A stretch of 64,000 nt of DNA, from NCBI GenBank assembly GCA_965230045.1, contig OZ245940.1, forward strand, positions 2,170,001 through 2,234,000. Reading direction: 5' to 3'. Shown here one piece after another: positions 1-8,365 of this stretch; position 1 is the stretch's first letter; every line of letters begins with the position of its first letter. This DNA comes from G963662905 sp965230045. Its GTDB lineage: Bacteria; Bacteroidota; Bacteroidia; Bacteroidales; WRLA01. A program made the position numbers and the translations under genes. Under the pieces are notes generated by a model. That model had not been told where the DNA came from. It searched no databases and was given only the letters and a program-made list of their open reading frames with translations.

Positions 1-179
1 TAACCTGCTTTATTCATGAATTTTCTTCATGAGCACACAAAACGCAATAAGAGAAAGGGAGCGCAGATTTTTGGCGCACAGGAATAGCCGTAGCTATTTT
101 GAGCACCAAAAAGATAGCATTCCTTTCTATTGCAGCGTTTTGGGTGCGTAATAGATAATTTTATGAATAATGCAGGTTA
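1..179 (+). repeat. TIR hairpin element, family A copy 1
   Basis: A 179-bp element begins with TAACCTGCTTTATTCAT and ends with the near-exact inverse ATGAATAATGCAGGTTA (one mismatch over 17). The interior also folds back: an arm around 33-60 (CACAAAACGCAATAAGAGAAAGG) pairs with CCTTTCTATTGCAGCGTTTTG around 121-141, with a smaller hairpin between them. A second copy of identical length lies at 16407-16585 in the opposite orientation, at roughly 90% identity by eye. No protein is encoded, so it resembles a non-autonomous miniature TIR element. The left flank is outside the window, so a target duplication cannot be judged. Confidence 0.8.
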
Positions 180-199
180 AATCTCATTTATCAAAACCT

Positions 200-207
200 T
201 AACTTTG
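200..207 (+). promoter_or_regulatory. Promoter -7 box for the glycosyltransferase gene
   Basis: TAACTTTG matches the Bacteroidota -7 consensus TAnnTTTG. No good -33 TTTG is visible, since the preceding 20 bases are the end of the repeat element. The box fixes the gene start: a TTG at 215 would lie at or before the transcription start, so the ATG at 230 is preferred. Confidence 0.55.
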
Positions 208-229
208 CACGTAATTGAATCAAGAAATT

Positions 230-1867
230 ATGAGAGGGCTAAGAAAGCTTAAAAATATACGCTGGGAAAAGCAGTTGTGGCTATTGAGCCTGCTGCCTTT
301 TTTTCATTTGTTTATGGCGCTGGTGATACGGCGTCACCTGGGATGGATATACTTGTCTTCACTCGATCCGGAATATTTTCATTACCTGGGAGGTATAGCC
401 CTGGCTGATGGAAGGCTGGATACAGGATATATGGATCATCCGGGTACGCCTTTGCAGCTGCTCATTGCACTGGCAGCACGCATGGTGTATTGGTTTTCAG
501 GGGGTGGCTCTTTTTTGGCTGATACAGTGCAAAATCCGGAACTATACCTTTTTGCCGGATTCGCCCTTTTGAGCCTTTTGTTTGTTCCTGCTATGTATTT
601 GCTTGGGAAAAAGGCTCTTGAATACAGTGGCAATATGTGGATTGCGCTTAGTTTGCAAATTGCTTTTTTTGTAAACAGCAACCTGATCGATACATCAGCC
701 CGTATAGTTCCGGAAAATATTATGCTGATTCCGCTCTCCTTTATTGTTTTGCTCGTATTGCATTATATCTACAACGATAATCATAAAAAGCTGAATTATC
801 CCCTCTTGTTTGGATTGTTGGTTGGATGGGGAATTGCATCAAAACTGTCGTTTACAGCCTTTTTTGTTGTACCCTTATTTATTTTGCCAAACTGGCGAAA
901 GCGTATTTATTTTTCTGGGTTTGCACTCCTGTTTTTCTTTGCCTTTGCCTTTCCGGTGCTCAGTAATATGGAGCACTTTTTGAGTTGGAGCGGTAATATG
1001 TTTATGCATTCAGGTAAATGGGGCGGCGGCGAATCTTCAGTAATTGACCTGAGTCAATTTACATCCAGGTTTATGCAGCTATACCAATATGATCCTATGG
1101 TTTTTATTTTGGCAGGATTGAGCCTTCTTAGCGGAATTACTGCGTTTTTTATGTCAAAAGGAAATGCTGTTGTGCGCCGGATTGCCCATGCTCATTTTGC
1201 CTTAAGCGCAGGTTTTATCCTACTTGTGGTTTTTATCTGCAAACACTTTGCTTATCATTATTTTAATCCTGCACTTAGCCTGAAGCCCGCATTTGTGATA
1301 TTAATTTTGTTGCTGCCTGCTTCATTCATTCATAACAAGATAAATGCAGCAAGAATGCAATTAATCACGCTTGTTATTTCTTTTGTGATGATGCTCATGG
1401 CGGTTCATTCCTATTCAGGGCATATGAATCCAAATCGGGCGGATATCCAGCAAAAGCGTATTCTTGGTGTGAATCAGCATATTGCCCCCAACGACCGACT
1501 GATAATCAGGGGGTATTACAGTGGGACACCTTTCAATAGCTGGGCATTGGGTAATGCTTATTTTACAGTTGGTCCTGTCGGTAAATATTTTGCTGATGCT
1601 CTGAAAAGTGCATATCCTGATCACTATCTGATGTATTCCTGGACGAATAAATTTTTTAATTGGGACGAGTTTGTTTCGCCGACACAAATACTTGAAGATG
1701 AACGCCCAATCAAAGTTTATATTGGTAGGGGGCAGGAAAAGTATCTCCAAATCCTGCTGGAACTCTTTCAAAAAGCACATCCCGGATTCGAATTTTATTT
1801 TGATCAGTTGTATAACAATCCGGAAGTAAAAGATGCGGTTTATGAATTGCATTGGAAGGGGCAATAA
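230..1867 (+). CDS. Integral membrane glycosyltransferase, GT-C (GT39/ArnT-like)
   Basis: A 545-residue protein with about ten hydrophobic segments in its first 400 residues and a soluble C-terminal part. The first loop contains an acidic pair and a conserved-looking D-P-E-Y ... Y-M-D-H-P-G-T-P stretch, like the DE and DHPP motifs of lipid-phosphate-dependent GT-C enzymes (PMT/ArnT family). Such enzymes move a sugar from a polyprenyl-phosphate donor to a protein or lipid acceptor at the outer face of the inner membrane; donor and acceptor cannot be read here. A TTG 15 bases upstream would lengthen it by five residues, but it collides with the promoter box. The gene stands alone, directly after repeat copy A1. 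Confidence 0.7.
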   Translation: MRGLRKLKNIRWEKQLWLLSLLPFFHLFMALVIRRHLGWIYLSSLDPEYFHYLGGIALADGRLDTGYMDHPGTPLQLLIALAARMVYWFSGGGSFLADTVQNPELYLFAGFALLSLLFVPAMYLLGKKALEYSGNMWIALSLQIAFFVNSNLIDTSARIVPENIMLIPLSFIVLLVLHYIYNDNHKKLNYPLLFGLLVGWGIASKLSFTAFFVVPLFILPNWRKRIYFSGFALLFFFAFAFPVLSNMEHFLSWSGNMFMHSGKWGGGESSVIDLSQFTSRFMQLYQYDPMVFILAGLSLLSGITAFFMSKGNAVVRRIAHAHFALSAGFILLVVFICKHFAYHYFNPALSLKPAFVILILLLPASFIHNKINAARMQLITLVISFVMMLMAVHSYSGHMNPNRADIQQKRILGVNQHIAPNDRLIIRGYYSGTPFNSWALGNAYFTVGPVGKYFADALKSAYPDHYLMYSWTNKFFNWDEFVSPTQILEDERPIKVYIGRGQEKYLQILLELFQKAHPGFEFYFDQLYNNPEVKDAVYELHWKGQ

Positions 1868-1967
1868 GGCCAATGCCTTCTATCCATCAGAAAACAGGTG
1901 AAATTGAATTTTTTTGCTAAAAGCTTGGAATATTGGCTCGCAAATCGTATTTCATGGACTTTTTTTG

Positions 1968-1975
1968 TATTTTTG
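1968..1975 (+). promoter_or_regulatory. Promoter -7 box for the receiver-HAD pair
   Basis: TATTTTTG fits the TAnnTTTG consensus and sits 27 bases before the receiver gene start. No clear -33 element is seen at the right spacing. Confidence 0.45.
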
Positions 1976-2002
1976 AATCATTGAGCCTAATGCTTTTTCA
2001 AT

Positions 2003-2371
2003 ATGAAAAAAAAGATTGTATTAATAGACGATGATCCGGATATCCTTGAAGGGTTGAAAGATATTCTTTTGGGGGAAGGATATGAAGTTTTTTGTGCCAC
2101 CGATGGCATTGAAGGGATGGACAGCATCCGTGATTATAATCCCGACCTTATCATTACCGACATCATAATGCCTGAGAAAGATGGTATTACCTTAATGTTT
2201 GATGTACGGCGTGAAGTTCCCGGCGTGAAAACAATGGTGATGAGCGGCGGCGGGCGGATCAGTGCCCAAAAGCATCTCGAAGTGGCTAAAAAAATCGGCG
2301 TTGACCGGGTGCTAGCCAAGCCTTTTTCTTCCACAGCATTTCTTGATGCTGTACAGGAACTCATCGGGTAG
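2003..2371 (+). CDS. Single-domain response regulator (CheY-like receiver)
   Basis: A 122-residue stand-alone receiver domain with no output domain. The acidic pocket (D9-D11), the phospho-acceptor D53 in I-I-T-D-I-I-M-P, the switch serine S81 and the invariant K106 in A-K-P-F are all present, so it should be phosphorylatable. It must act by protein contact or as a phosphorelay intermediate. Its partner kinase is not adjacent; two kinases lie elsewhere in the window (10.4-12.4 kb and 24.8-27.5 kb) but nothing links them. Only three bases separate it from the next gene, so the two are very likely co-transcribed. Confidence 0.9.
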   Translation: MKKKIVLIDDDPDILEGLKDILLGEGYEVFCATDGIEGMDSIRDYNPDLIITDIIMPEKDGITLMFDVRREVPGVKTMVMSGGGRISAQKHLEVAKKIGVDRVLAKPFSSTAFLDAVQELIG

Positions 2372-2374
2372 TCT

Positions 2375-3031
2375 ATGAAATTGGATTTTCAGGCGGTGAT
2401 ATGGGACTGGAACGGTACCCTGCTCGATGATGTTGATATCTGTATAAGTGCTATGAATCAAATGCTTGCGGATCGCAGGTTGGCACTTTTAAACCGAAAA
2501 CGCTACCGCGATATCTTTACCTTCCCTGTTCAGGAATATTACAAGGCCATCGGTTTTGATTTTGAAAAAGAACCCTTTTCCATAAGTGGCACGGAATTTA
2601 TCGAACGCTATAATCAAAATGTGCCCTCTAAAGCAGATTTGTTTCCGGATGTGCACCAAACGCTGGAATTTTTTGCCAAACATAAAAAGAAGCAGTATGT
2701 ACTTTCGGCTATGAAACACGAAATGTTGCTGGGTCATCTGAACCACTATAAGCTATTGGATTATTTTACTAGTGTTCAGGGCATTGGCGATGTTTTGGCT
2801 TCGGGGAAATTGCAGCAAGGGAAAAACCTGATTGCAAATTCAGGCATGGATGCCGGGCAGTTTTGCCTGATCGGAGATACCTTGCATGATTATGAAGTTG
2901 CCAGGGATTTAGGATGTCCGTGCGTTTTACTTGCTCAGGGACATCAATCCGAAGAGCGATTGCAAACAAGTGGGCAAAAGGTTTTTCGTAATCTTACTGA
3001 GCTGCGGCTTTTCTTAATGAATCCAGTTTAA
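2375..3031 (+). CDS. HAD-superfamily hydrolase, phosphoglycolate phosphatase-like
   Basis: A 218-residue HAD protein. Motif I is D11-W-N13-G-T, with the aspartate nucleophile but asparagine where most HAD phosphatases have the second (acid/base) aspartate. Motif II is the serine in V-L-S-A-M-K, and motif IV is G-D-T-L-H-D. A helical cap lies between motifs I and II (about residues 20-95). The fold supports phosphate-ester hydrolysis of a small metabolite, but the N13 substitution makes the exact chemistry uncertain. It is coupled to the receiver gene upstream. Its last 38 bases overlap, tail to tail, the end of the next gene on the other strand. Confidence 0.8.
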   Translation: MKLDFQAVIWDWNGTLLDDVDICISAMNQMLADRRLALLNRKRYRDIFTFPVQEYYKAIGFDFEKEPFSISGTEFIERYNQNVPSKADLFPDVHQTLEFFAKHKKKQYVLSAMKHEMLLGHLNHYKLLDYFTSVQGIGDVLASGKLQQGKNLIANSGMDAGQFCLIGDTLHDYEVARDLGCPCVLLAQGHQSEERLQTSGQKVFRNLTELRLFLMNPV

Positions 3032-3806
3032 AGCGGAAAGCCTTCATATCATCTTCGTTTACAAGGACGCTGCTTGAGTCGTTTTTAGGAAAATAGGTGA
3101 AGACCTGCACTCCTTGATTAAAGAAATCTATTAATTCTGTCTCACCTTCTTCATTGAAATAAATCCATAAATCCTGCCGCTTGTTGTTTTTATATTGTCC
3201 TTTCATATTTTGGGAACCGTCGGGCAAATATGATTGTGTCGGTCCTTCGAGCAGGTCATTTTGAAATACCACTTCATTTTTTAGCTGACTATTCTCAAAA
3301 TACTCTTTTTCAGAGCCATGGCGCTGGCCATCTTTCCATTCGGTTGCGCGTACAATAACTTCTGTACCCGGATAAAAGTTCTTCCAAATCCCATTGGGCA
3401 GTGTATTTTCATAAACTTCAATACCTAAGGGAAGACCGCTTTCGGTGTCGTACATGGTCCAAATGCTGTCGCGCCTTTTATCAGTATAATAACCTTCGGC
3501 CAGTAACTGGCCATTGGGGTTGTAGATGCTTGTTTTTGATTTGTTTCCTTTATCGTAGAAATTACTTTTGGCTTTTACGGTTCCGTTTTCAAAATAGAAT
3601 AAAAATTCGCCTGTGCGTGCACCATGATCGTAGTGCCCTTTGTATTTGGTTTGCCCCGATTCATATTTTGCTTCCCAAAAACCGTGTTTGTTGCCCGCAC
3701 TGTCATATTGATTGGTGTCCTGTGCATAAGAGCTTGTAAAACTGATTGTTAATAGGAAAATATTAATGAGGACCGCTGTCAGAAGGCTTTTTTTTGTCAT
3801 GTTCAT
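2994..3806 (-). CDS. Secreted MORN/YwqK-type repeat protein
   Basis: A 271-residue exported protein. A signal peptide ending in S-S-Y-A-Q follows M-T-K-K-S. Then come about seven repeats of the kind G-x-W-x-x-Y-x-x-G-x-x-K-x-x-G-x-Y-x-x-G, typical of the MORN variant in Bacteroidota proteins labelled YwqK antitoxin-like. These form beta-hairpin scaffolds, and no catalytic motif is visible. The open frame runs to 3899, but a -7-like box CAAAAATA (bottom strand TATTTTTG, 3833-3840) and the signal peptide point to a start at 3806 or 3800. It is transcribed divergently from recR, and its 3' end overlaps the HAD gene by 38 bases. Confidence 0.75.
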   Translation of the reverse strand: MNMTKKSLLTAVLINIFLLTISFTSSYAQDTNQYDSAGNKHGFWEAKYESGQTKYKGHYDHGARTGEFLFYFENGTVKAKSNFYDKGNKSKTSIYNPNGQLLAEGYYTDKRRDSIWTMYDTESGLPLGIEVYENTLPNGIWKNFYPGTEVIVRATEWKDGQRHGSEKEYFENSQLKNEVVFQNDLLEGPTQSYLPDGSQNMKGQYKNNKRQDLWIYFNEEGETELIDFFNQGVQVFTYFPKNDSSSVLVNEDDMKAFRFKLDSLRKAAAQ

Positions 3807-3920
3807 TTGCTTTGAAAAAGTATTGTAGCGCGCAAAAATAATACCTTTGTACAACGTTTTGCTGTGGAAAATATTCTTTTGTGGAAATAAATCGGGCAAA
3901 ACAATGATGAACGAACAACT

Positions 3921-4538
3921 ATGGAAGATTATCCTTCAGTACTTTTGGAGCAGGCTGTAGATGAGCTCTCGCGTTTACCGGGTATTGGCCGTCGCACGGC
4001 TCTTCGCCTGGCCTTGCATTTATTGCGCGAAGATGAACACCGTACGCGTCAGCTGAGCGAATCATTAATGCGCATGCGTCAGGAAATTAAATATTGCAAA
4101 AAGTGCAACAGCATTTCGGATGCAGATCTTTGCCGTGTGTGCAGCAATCCCATGCGGGACCAGCATTCCATTTGTGTTGTGGAAGATATACGCGATGTGA
4201 TGGCCATTGAAAATACGGCGCAATATAAAGGTTTGTACCATGTACTTGGTGGCATTATTTCGCCCATCGACGGTGTCGGGCCTGCCGACCTGGATATTGA
4301 TAAACTGGTGCAAAGGGTACGTAATGAGGATATTACAGAGGTGATTTTTGCGCTTTCACCTACAGTGGAAGGTGATACTACTAATTTCTATATCTACAAA
4401 CAAATCAGTGATACCGGAGTGAAAGTGAGCAGCATAGCACGGGGTATTGCAATTGGCGATGAACTGGAATATGCCGATGAAGTTACACTGGGGCGGTCGA
4501 TCACTAACCGGGTGCCTTTTTATGCAGGCGGTCAGTAA
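3921..4538 (+). CDS. recR: Recombination mediator protein RecR
   Basis: 205 residues, the normal RecR length. An N-terminal helix-hairpin-helix (L-S-R-L-P-G-I-G-R-R-T-A, about 16-27) is followed by a four-cysteine zinc finger (C59, C62, C71, C74), then a Toprim domain starting at I-C-V-V-E-D and the C-terminal L-E-Y-A-D-E-V-T-L-G-R-S segment. RecR acts with RecO, and with RecF where present, to load RecA on gapped single-stranded DNA coated with SSB. The gene is monocistronic here. It faces the MORN gene across a short divergent spacer and converges with the small clamp-motif gene 9 bases downstream. Confidence 0.97.
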   Translation: MEDYPSVLLEQAVDELSRLPGIGRRTALRLALHLLREDEHRTRQLSESLMRMRQEIKYCKKCNSISDADLCRVCSNPMRDQHSICVVEDIRDVMAIENTAQYKGLYHVLGGIISPIDGVGPADLDIDKLVQRVRNEDITEVIFALSPTVEGDTTNFYIYKQISDTGVKVSSIARGIAIGDELEYADEVTLGRSITNRVPFYAGGQ

Positions 4539-4547
4539 TACCGCAGG

Positions 4548-4793
4548 CTATTCCTCAAATAAGCTTAATTGATTGTCAAGCTCTGCAAATAAATCCAGCT
4601 GCCGCGGATCAGGTTTTTCCGGTTTTTGACGGTAATTTTGGGTGTAGTCGCGAATCGCATCTTTAATTGCCTGAATGGGAGTGGTATTATTCAAATGGCA
4701 GTAATTCTCCAAAGACTTCTTCTGATAAGAAGTGAGCTTGAATTTCACCTGATTGTAACGGACTTTTTTCCGTTTGCTCCTCTTTTTTTGCAT
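4548..4793 (-). CDS. Small basic protein with two clamp-binding-like motifs
   Basis: An 81-residue protein from the ATG at 4793; the frame is open upstream to 4856, but the basic start M-Q-K-K-R-S-K-R-K-K looks natural. The first 20 residues are lysine/arginine-rich. The middle (V-K-F-K-L-T-S-Y-Q-K-K-S-L-E-N-Y-C then a helix) resembles a short DNA-binding ribbon-helix-helix-like fold, though I cannot confirm this. The C-terminus carries QLDLF and QLSLF about ten residues apart (about 65-69 and 75-79). Both match the consensus QL[SD]LF peptide that binds the bacterial DNA polymerase sliding clamp. The gene converges with recR. Function is unknown; a replication- or repair-associated role is inferred from the motifs only. 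Confidence 0.65.
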   Translation of the reverse strand: MQKKRSKRKKVRYNQVKFKLTSYQKKSLENYCHLNNTTPIQAIKDAIRDYTQNYRQKPEKPDPRQLDLFAELDNQLSLFEE

Positions 4794-4985
4794 TACAGCC
4801 ATTCCAGCAATTTTTTCTGCTACTAAAATAGAACAAACCCCAGTTCTGATTATCAAGGGTTAATAACTTTTTAATAACTGAGAAATGCAACAGGTCGGCA
4901 GATGGGGTATGCTGTATTTATATGCACTGGCAAAATGCAAACTGTATCGTTCATTTTTGTAATTTCGTGCCAAAGCATACGAATT

Positions 4986-6713
4986 ATGGGAAAATGGATA
5001 AAAACCTTCCTGCTGCTCTTCATAATGCCCACGTTTACAGTGGCACAAGATGTTGAAGTGAAACTTGATGGGAAGTTTTGCGAGTGGGATGATGTGCAAA
5101 CAAATTATATCGATACCGAAAATGATGGGAAAGATGTGGACTTTGTGTCTTTCTCAGTGACCAATGATGATGATTTTCTCTATATTTATTTCCGGCTGTC
5201 TAAAGAAACTTTGATAAATGCTGCCTATAACTTATATTTGGAAATTGATACCGATAACAATTTCTGGACCGGTTATCGGGTCAATGGTATTGGCGCTGAG
5301 CTTGGCTGGTCTTTTGGTGGGAAAAAAGGCTATTTTAATATTGACGGCACGCCCGACATTGTGAAATTTTCTTCGATTGGCCTGCGTTGCCTGCCTTCGG
5401 TAACATCACGCGATTTTGAGCTGGCCATAAAAAGGGATGCAAAACCCGACGGAATACAACGGCTTTTCCCTTCCGATACCATTAGGTTGTGTTTTTACGA
5501 ATCATCCGGCGGCGGAGATTTGATGCCCAATGATGGAGAGTTTTTTACTTATGTCTTTCAGGATAATTCTTTCCCAGTAAAAAATATAGAATTCGATAAA
5601 GCCGAAGAGGATATACGTCTGCTTACCTATAACGTATTGAATGATGGTCTTCTGGATGAGCAGCGTAAACTATTTTTTAAGAAAATTATCGCCGAGACCA
5701 GTCCCGACATCATTACTTTTAATGAATGCTGGAACTCTAATGCTAAGCAAGTAGAAAATTTTTTAAAGGATGTTTTTCCCAATCAAACATGGAAGTGCCT
5801 CAAAGCAGATGAGGGCAATGTTACCTGCTCGGTTTTTGAACAGGAACGTTTTTGGAATGTTTTGCCCGGAGCCCGTATCACTGCGGTGCAATATAAAATT
5901 CCCGGCGAAAAACAGAAGCATTTTATTGTAATCAATACACATTTAAAATGCTGCAACTCTGATGATATCAGGCAAAATCAGGCTGATGCGCTTGCGGCCT
6001 TCATCCTTGATGGGGTGAACAAAGGCGGAGTTCTTGATTTTCCTGATTTATGCCCTTTCGTAATCAGTGGTGACTTGAACCTCGTTGGTGATGCACAGCA
6101 GCTGAAGACACTTCTAAGCGGCGAAATTATGGATACAGCAAAATGGGGCAAAGGCGATCATCCCGACTGGGACAATTCGCAACTTAAAGATGAAATTGCA
6201 CGTCATACTGATAAGAAAATGGCCTATACCTGGCGCAACGACCAATCAGATTACTGGCCGGGACGTCTTGATTACCATCTGTTTAGTAATAGCGTGATGA
6301 CAGTGGCCAAATCATTTGTGCTGTGCACCGAAACAATGACTAAAGAGCATCTTGACAAATATCAATTCGATCCCAATACCACTTCCCTTGCCAGTGACCA
6401 TTTGCCTCGTGTAAGTGATTTCCGCCTGCGCGATGGGAGTTCCCGGTCAAAAGGAAACGGCTTGTTCCGGATAAAAACAAATCCTGATTTGAAACAAATT
6501 GATATCTGCCCACAACAAGATGTGGAATTTTGCCGTGTGCACCTGATGGATTCCCGGGCAAACCACCGGGCAGAATTGTATTCCGGAAAAATGAAAAGCG
6601 CAGAGAAGATGAGCTTCAGAATCCATGAATTTGAAAAAAACAATATCTCTTCCTGTTACATATTGATCGATCTTGCAAACGAACGATATCTTCAGAAATT
6701 TGTTAATTTTTAA
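4986..6713 (+). CDS. Secreted endonuclease/exonuclease/phosphatase-family protein
   Basis: 575 residues from the ATG at 4986, where a clean signal peptide (M-G-K-W-I-K-T-F-L-L-L-F ... V-A-Q) begins; the frame is open upstream to 4902. Residues about 22-190 form a beta-sandwich resembling CBM9/DOMON domains. The EEP catalytic domain spans about 210-475: T-Y-N216, the F-N-E-C-W glutamate, I-N-T-H-L-K, S-G-D-L-N and S-D471-H472. EEP enzymes cleave phosphodiester or phosphate bonds using a metal. The last 90 residues have an N-P ... Y-I-L-I pattern like a degenerate T9SS type A sorting domain, so it may be surface-delivered. It is followed closely by the amidohydrolase gene. Confidence 0.75.
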   Translation: MGKWIKTFLLLFIMPTFTVAQDVEVKLDGKFCEWDDVQTNYIDTENDGKDVDFVSFSVTNDDDFLYIYFRLSKETLINAAYNLYLEIDTDNNFWTGYRVNGIGAELGWSFGGKKGYFNIDGTPDIVKFSSIGLRCLPSVTSRDFELAIKRDAKPDGIQRLFPSDTIRLCFYESSGGGDLMPNDGEFFTYVFQDNSFPVKNIEFDKAEEDIRLLTYNVLNDGLLDEQRKLFFKKIIAETSPDIITFNECWNSNAKQVENFLKDVFPNQTWKCLKADEGNVTCSVFEQERFWNVLPGARITAVQYKIPGEKQKHFIVINTHLKCCNSDDIRQNQADALAAFILDGVNKGGVLDFPDLCPFVISGDLNLVGDAQQLKTLLSGEIMDTAKWGKGDHPDWDNSQLKDEIARHTDKKMAYTWRNDQSDYWPGRLDYHLFSNSVMTVAKSFVLCTETMTKEHLDKYQFDPNTTSLASDHLPRVSDFRLRDGSSRSKGNGLFRIKTNPDLKQIDICPQQDVEFCRVHLMDSRANHRAELYSGKMKSAEKMSFRIHEFEKNNISSCYILIDLANERYLQKFVNF

Positions 6714-6731
6714 AATTAAATGGATGTCCCG

Positions 6732-8360
6732 ATGTTAAAAAAGTACTATTCATTTTCCGTTTTTATTCTCTTGATTTTTAATGCATGTACTATGAAGCAA
6801 AATGCAGACCTGATTATATATAATGCTAAAATATATACTGTAAACCCTGATTTCCAGATTGTTCAGGCCATGGCTGTTGCCGATGGGAAAATTCTTGCTG
6901 TGGGCAGTGATGATGAAATTCTCGCTGGTTTTAGCACGCAAAACCAAATAGACCTGAATAATAAAATAGTTTATCCGGGTTTTATTGATGCGCATTGCCA
7001 TTTTTACGGATACGGAGAAAATCTATACCGACGTGCCGACCTCAAGGAAGCTGCGAGCTTTGAAGAAGTGCTTCAGCGCTTAAAAGACTATCATAAAACA
7101 CATCCCACCGAATGGGTGATGGGACGTGGCTGGGATCAAAACGACTGGCCAGGGCAAAATTATCCTTCCATTGCCGAACTCGATAATATTTTTCCCGATC
7201 ATCCGGTTTATCTTATCCGTATTGATGGACATGCCGCCCTTGTAAATTCTGAAGCTTTGAAAAGAGCCGGAATTAACGAAAATACACAAGTTGAAGGTGG
7301 TGAAATTGTGCTTCAAAATGGGCTATTGGTCGATAATGCAATGGAATTAGTGCGCGAAAAAATTCCGGAATTTGAAGAACATTTGAAAGGAGATGCCTTG
7401 CAGCAGGCTGAAAATAACTGTTTTGCCGTTGGGCTTACTTCCGTGATGGATGCCGGATTGGATAAACCGACCATCGACCTGATTGACAGCTTGCAAAAAA
7501 GCGGGAAACTGAAAATGCGCCAGGATGTGATGATGTCGCCCGAAGGAGAAGGTTTTGAAGAAATGCTGGAAAAAGCGCCTTATAAAACGGATCGCCTGCA
7601 TGTGCATTCTGTAAAAATGTATGCCGATGGCGCTTTAGGATCGCGCGGAGCAAAAATGCTGGACGATTATTCCGATGATCCGGGCAATACCGGTCTTGTG
7701 GTTAACCCCATGGAATTTTACCGCGATATCTGCAAAAAAGCTTACGAAAAAGGACTGCAGGTAAATACGCACGCCATTGGTGATTCTGCTGTGCGCCTGG
7801 TATTGGATGTGTATGCCGAACAATTGAAAGGTAAAAACGACCTGCGTTGGCGCGTGGAGCATGCGCAAATTGTGCATCCTGATGATTTTGAGAAATTTGG
7901 GAAATATAATATCATTCCCTCCATGCAGCCTACACACGCAACAAGCGATATGTACTGGGCCGAAGACAGGGTAGGAGCAGAGCGAATTAAGGGTGCTTAT
8001 GCACTCAAAGATTTGATGGAGCAAAACGCATGGATTCCGCTGGGAACCGATTTTCCAATCGAAGATATTAATCCGCTTTATACATTTTATGCAGCTGTGG
8101 CACGTAAAGATTTGAAACAGTATCCCGAAGAAGGTTTTCAAATGGAAAATGCCCTCAGCCGTGAGGAAGCACTTAAAGGTATGACCATCTGGGCTGCTAA
8201 AGCAAGCTTTGAAGAAAATGAAAAAGGTAGCCTGGAACCGGATAAATTTGCCGATTTTGTCATTTTTGATAAAGATATCATGGAAATGCCTATTGATGAT
8301 GTGCCTGTCCTTCAGGTAGATCAATCTTGGATCAATGGCGAAAAAGTTTATCAAAAATAA
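6732..8360 (+). CDS. Lipoprotein amidohydrolase, YtcJ-like
   Basis: 542 residues from the second ATG (6732), which places the lipobox L-I-F-N-A-C directly after a short hydrophobic helix; the ATG at 6720 would add four residues. Metal-dependent amidohydrolase signatures are seen: D-A-H-C-H-F near the N-terminus, K-M-Y-A-D-G-A-L-G-S-R-G in the middle, N-T-H-A-I-G-D and R-V-E-H-A-Q, and L-G-T-D-F-P near the end. This is the YtcJ/amidohydrolase family 3 pattern, whose members hydrolyse amide or ester bonds of unidentified substrates. The lipobox places it on a periplasm-facing membrane. It begins six bases after the EEP stop if the first ATG is used and is probably in one operon with it. Confidence 0.8.
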   Translation: MLKKYYSFSVFILLIFNACTMKQNADLIIYNAKIYTVNPDFQIVQAMAVADGKILAVGSDDEILAGFSTQNQIDLNNKIVYPGFIDAHCHFYGYGENLYRRADLKEAASFEEVLQRLKDYHKTHPTEWVMGRGWDQNDWPGQNYPSIAELDNIFPDHPVYLIRIDGHAALVNSEALKRAGINENTQVEGGEIVLQNGLLVDNAMELVREKIPEFEEHLKGDALQQAENNCFAVGLTSVMDAGLDKPTIDLIDSLQKSGKLKMRQDVMMSPEGEGFEEMLEKAPYKTDRLHVHSVKMYADGALGSRGAKMLDDYSDDPGNTGLVVNPMEFYRDICKKAYEKGLQVNTHAIGDSAVRLVLDVYAEQLKGKNDLRWRVEHAQIVHPDDFEKFGKYNIIPSMQPTHATSDMYWAEDRVGAERIKGAYALKDLMEQNAWIPLGTDFPIEDINPLYTFYAAVARKDLKQYPEEGFQMENALSREEALKGMTIWAAKASFEENEKGSLEPDKFADFVIFDKDIMEMPIDDVPVLQVDQSWINGEKVYQK

Positions 8361-8365
8361 ATTTT

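Noticed and set aside
215..229. TTG start five codons upstream of the glycosyltransferase ATG
   Set aside because: It lies only eight bases past the -7 box, at the likely transcription start.
7635..8354. 239-codon leftward frame opposite the amidohydrolase
   Set aside because: It is fully antisense to a well-supported enzyme gene and has no domain or promoter.
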